In this document: positions 5,597-5,637 of the stretch, one piece after another
Position numbering within the stretch: position 1 is the first letter of the stretch
How the letters are laid out: each line of letters starts with the position of its first letter
Assembly: GCA_013696525.1 (NCBI GenBank)
Contig: JACCYK010000107.1
Span: 1 to 5,637 of the forward strand
Length of the DNA stretch: 5,637 nucleotides
Source: Chloroflexia bacterium
GTDB lineage: Bacteria > Chloroflexota > Chloroflexia > Thermomicrobiales > UBA6265
Reading direction: 5' to 3'
Notes under the pieces: generated by a model
What the model was told of the DNA's origin: nothing
The model's database searches: none
The model's input: only the letters and a program-made list of their open reading frames with translations
Translations under genes and position numbers: made by a program

Positions 5597-5637
5597 GTGC
5601 TCGCGAAGGTCTACAGCTGCGCCGTCGTCGGCCTCGA
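5597..5637 (+). CDS. YifB/ComM-type Mg-chelatase-like ATPase, 5' end only
   Basis: Only 13 full codons lie in the window. From the GTG they read as MLAKVYSCAVVGL, with a next codon beginning GA (Asp or Glu). This is the characteristic N-terminus of the YifB/ComM family (usual opening: a Met, then LAKVYS, an aliphatic stretch and GL). The family has a Lon-like N-terminal domain followed by an AAA+ Mg-chelatase-type ATPase, about 500 residues. ComM acts as a branch-migration helicase in natural transformation; many homologues have no tested role. The gene is transcribed away from the acyltransferase. The match is short but distinctive, and the ATPase motifs lie beyond the window. Confidence 0.75.
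   Translation, partial: MLAKVYSCAVVGL

Overview
The window is high-GC bacterial DNA with tightly packed genes. Several features suggest a member of Chloroflexota, most likely the class Thermomicrobia (Sphaerobacter-like): strong G/C bias at third positions, a Pro/Ser/Thr-rich secreted protein with an NTF2-like domain, an LLM-class (F420-type) oxidoreductase, and a GNAT_C-type acyltransferase. A high-GC actinobacterium cannot be excluded. This placement is inferred from gene content and style; no marker gene is complete in the window.

Layout. (1) Positions 1-102 hold no gene I can support, only a weak candidate promoter. (2) 103-573 (+) encodes an unrecognised 156-residue protein, closed by a hairpin 5 bases after its stop. 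(3) 574-816 is a 243-base gap with the hairpin, a 12-bp palindrome and a candidate extended -10 promoter. (4) 817-3439 (+) is a probable three-gene operon with gaps of 27 and 10 bases: a secreted NTF2-like protein, a gamma-glutamyltranspeptidase-family Ntn hydrolase, and a small winged-helix-like protein. (5) Two genes on the minus strand follow, the first ending 13 bases from the operon and facing it: an LLM-class flavin/F420 oxidoreductase (3453-4328) and, upstream of it, a two-domain GNAT-like acyltransferase (4451-5482). The 122-base gap between them contains a 16-bp perfect palindrome and a third repeat arm that touches the ribosome binding site. (6) At the right edge the first 13 codons of a YifB/ComM-type Mg-chelatase-like ATPase start at 5597 (+), divergent from the acyltransferase.

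How the genes may work together. The operon pairs a secreted protein, a probably cytoplasmic amide hydrolase and a small putative DNA-binding protein, but no shared pathway can be read from sequence. The best-supported oddity is that the GGT homologue keeps its catalytic threonine while the residues that bind gamma-glutamate in the E. coli enzyme are replaced, so it probably acts on another amide. I found no mobile element, CRISPR array, rRNA or tRNA, and no defence-like or otherwise clearly new system. The window looks like ordinary chromosome with a few points worth checking.
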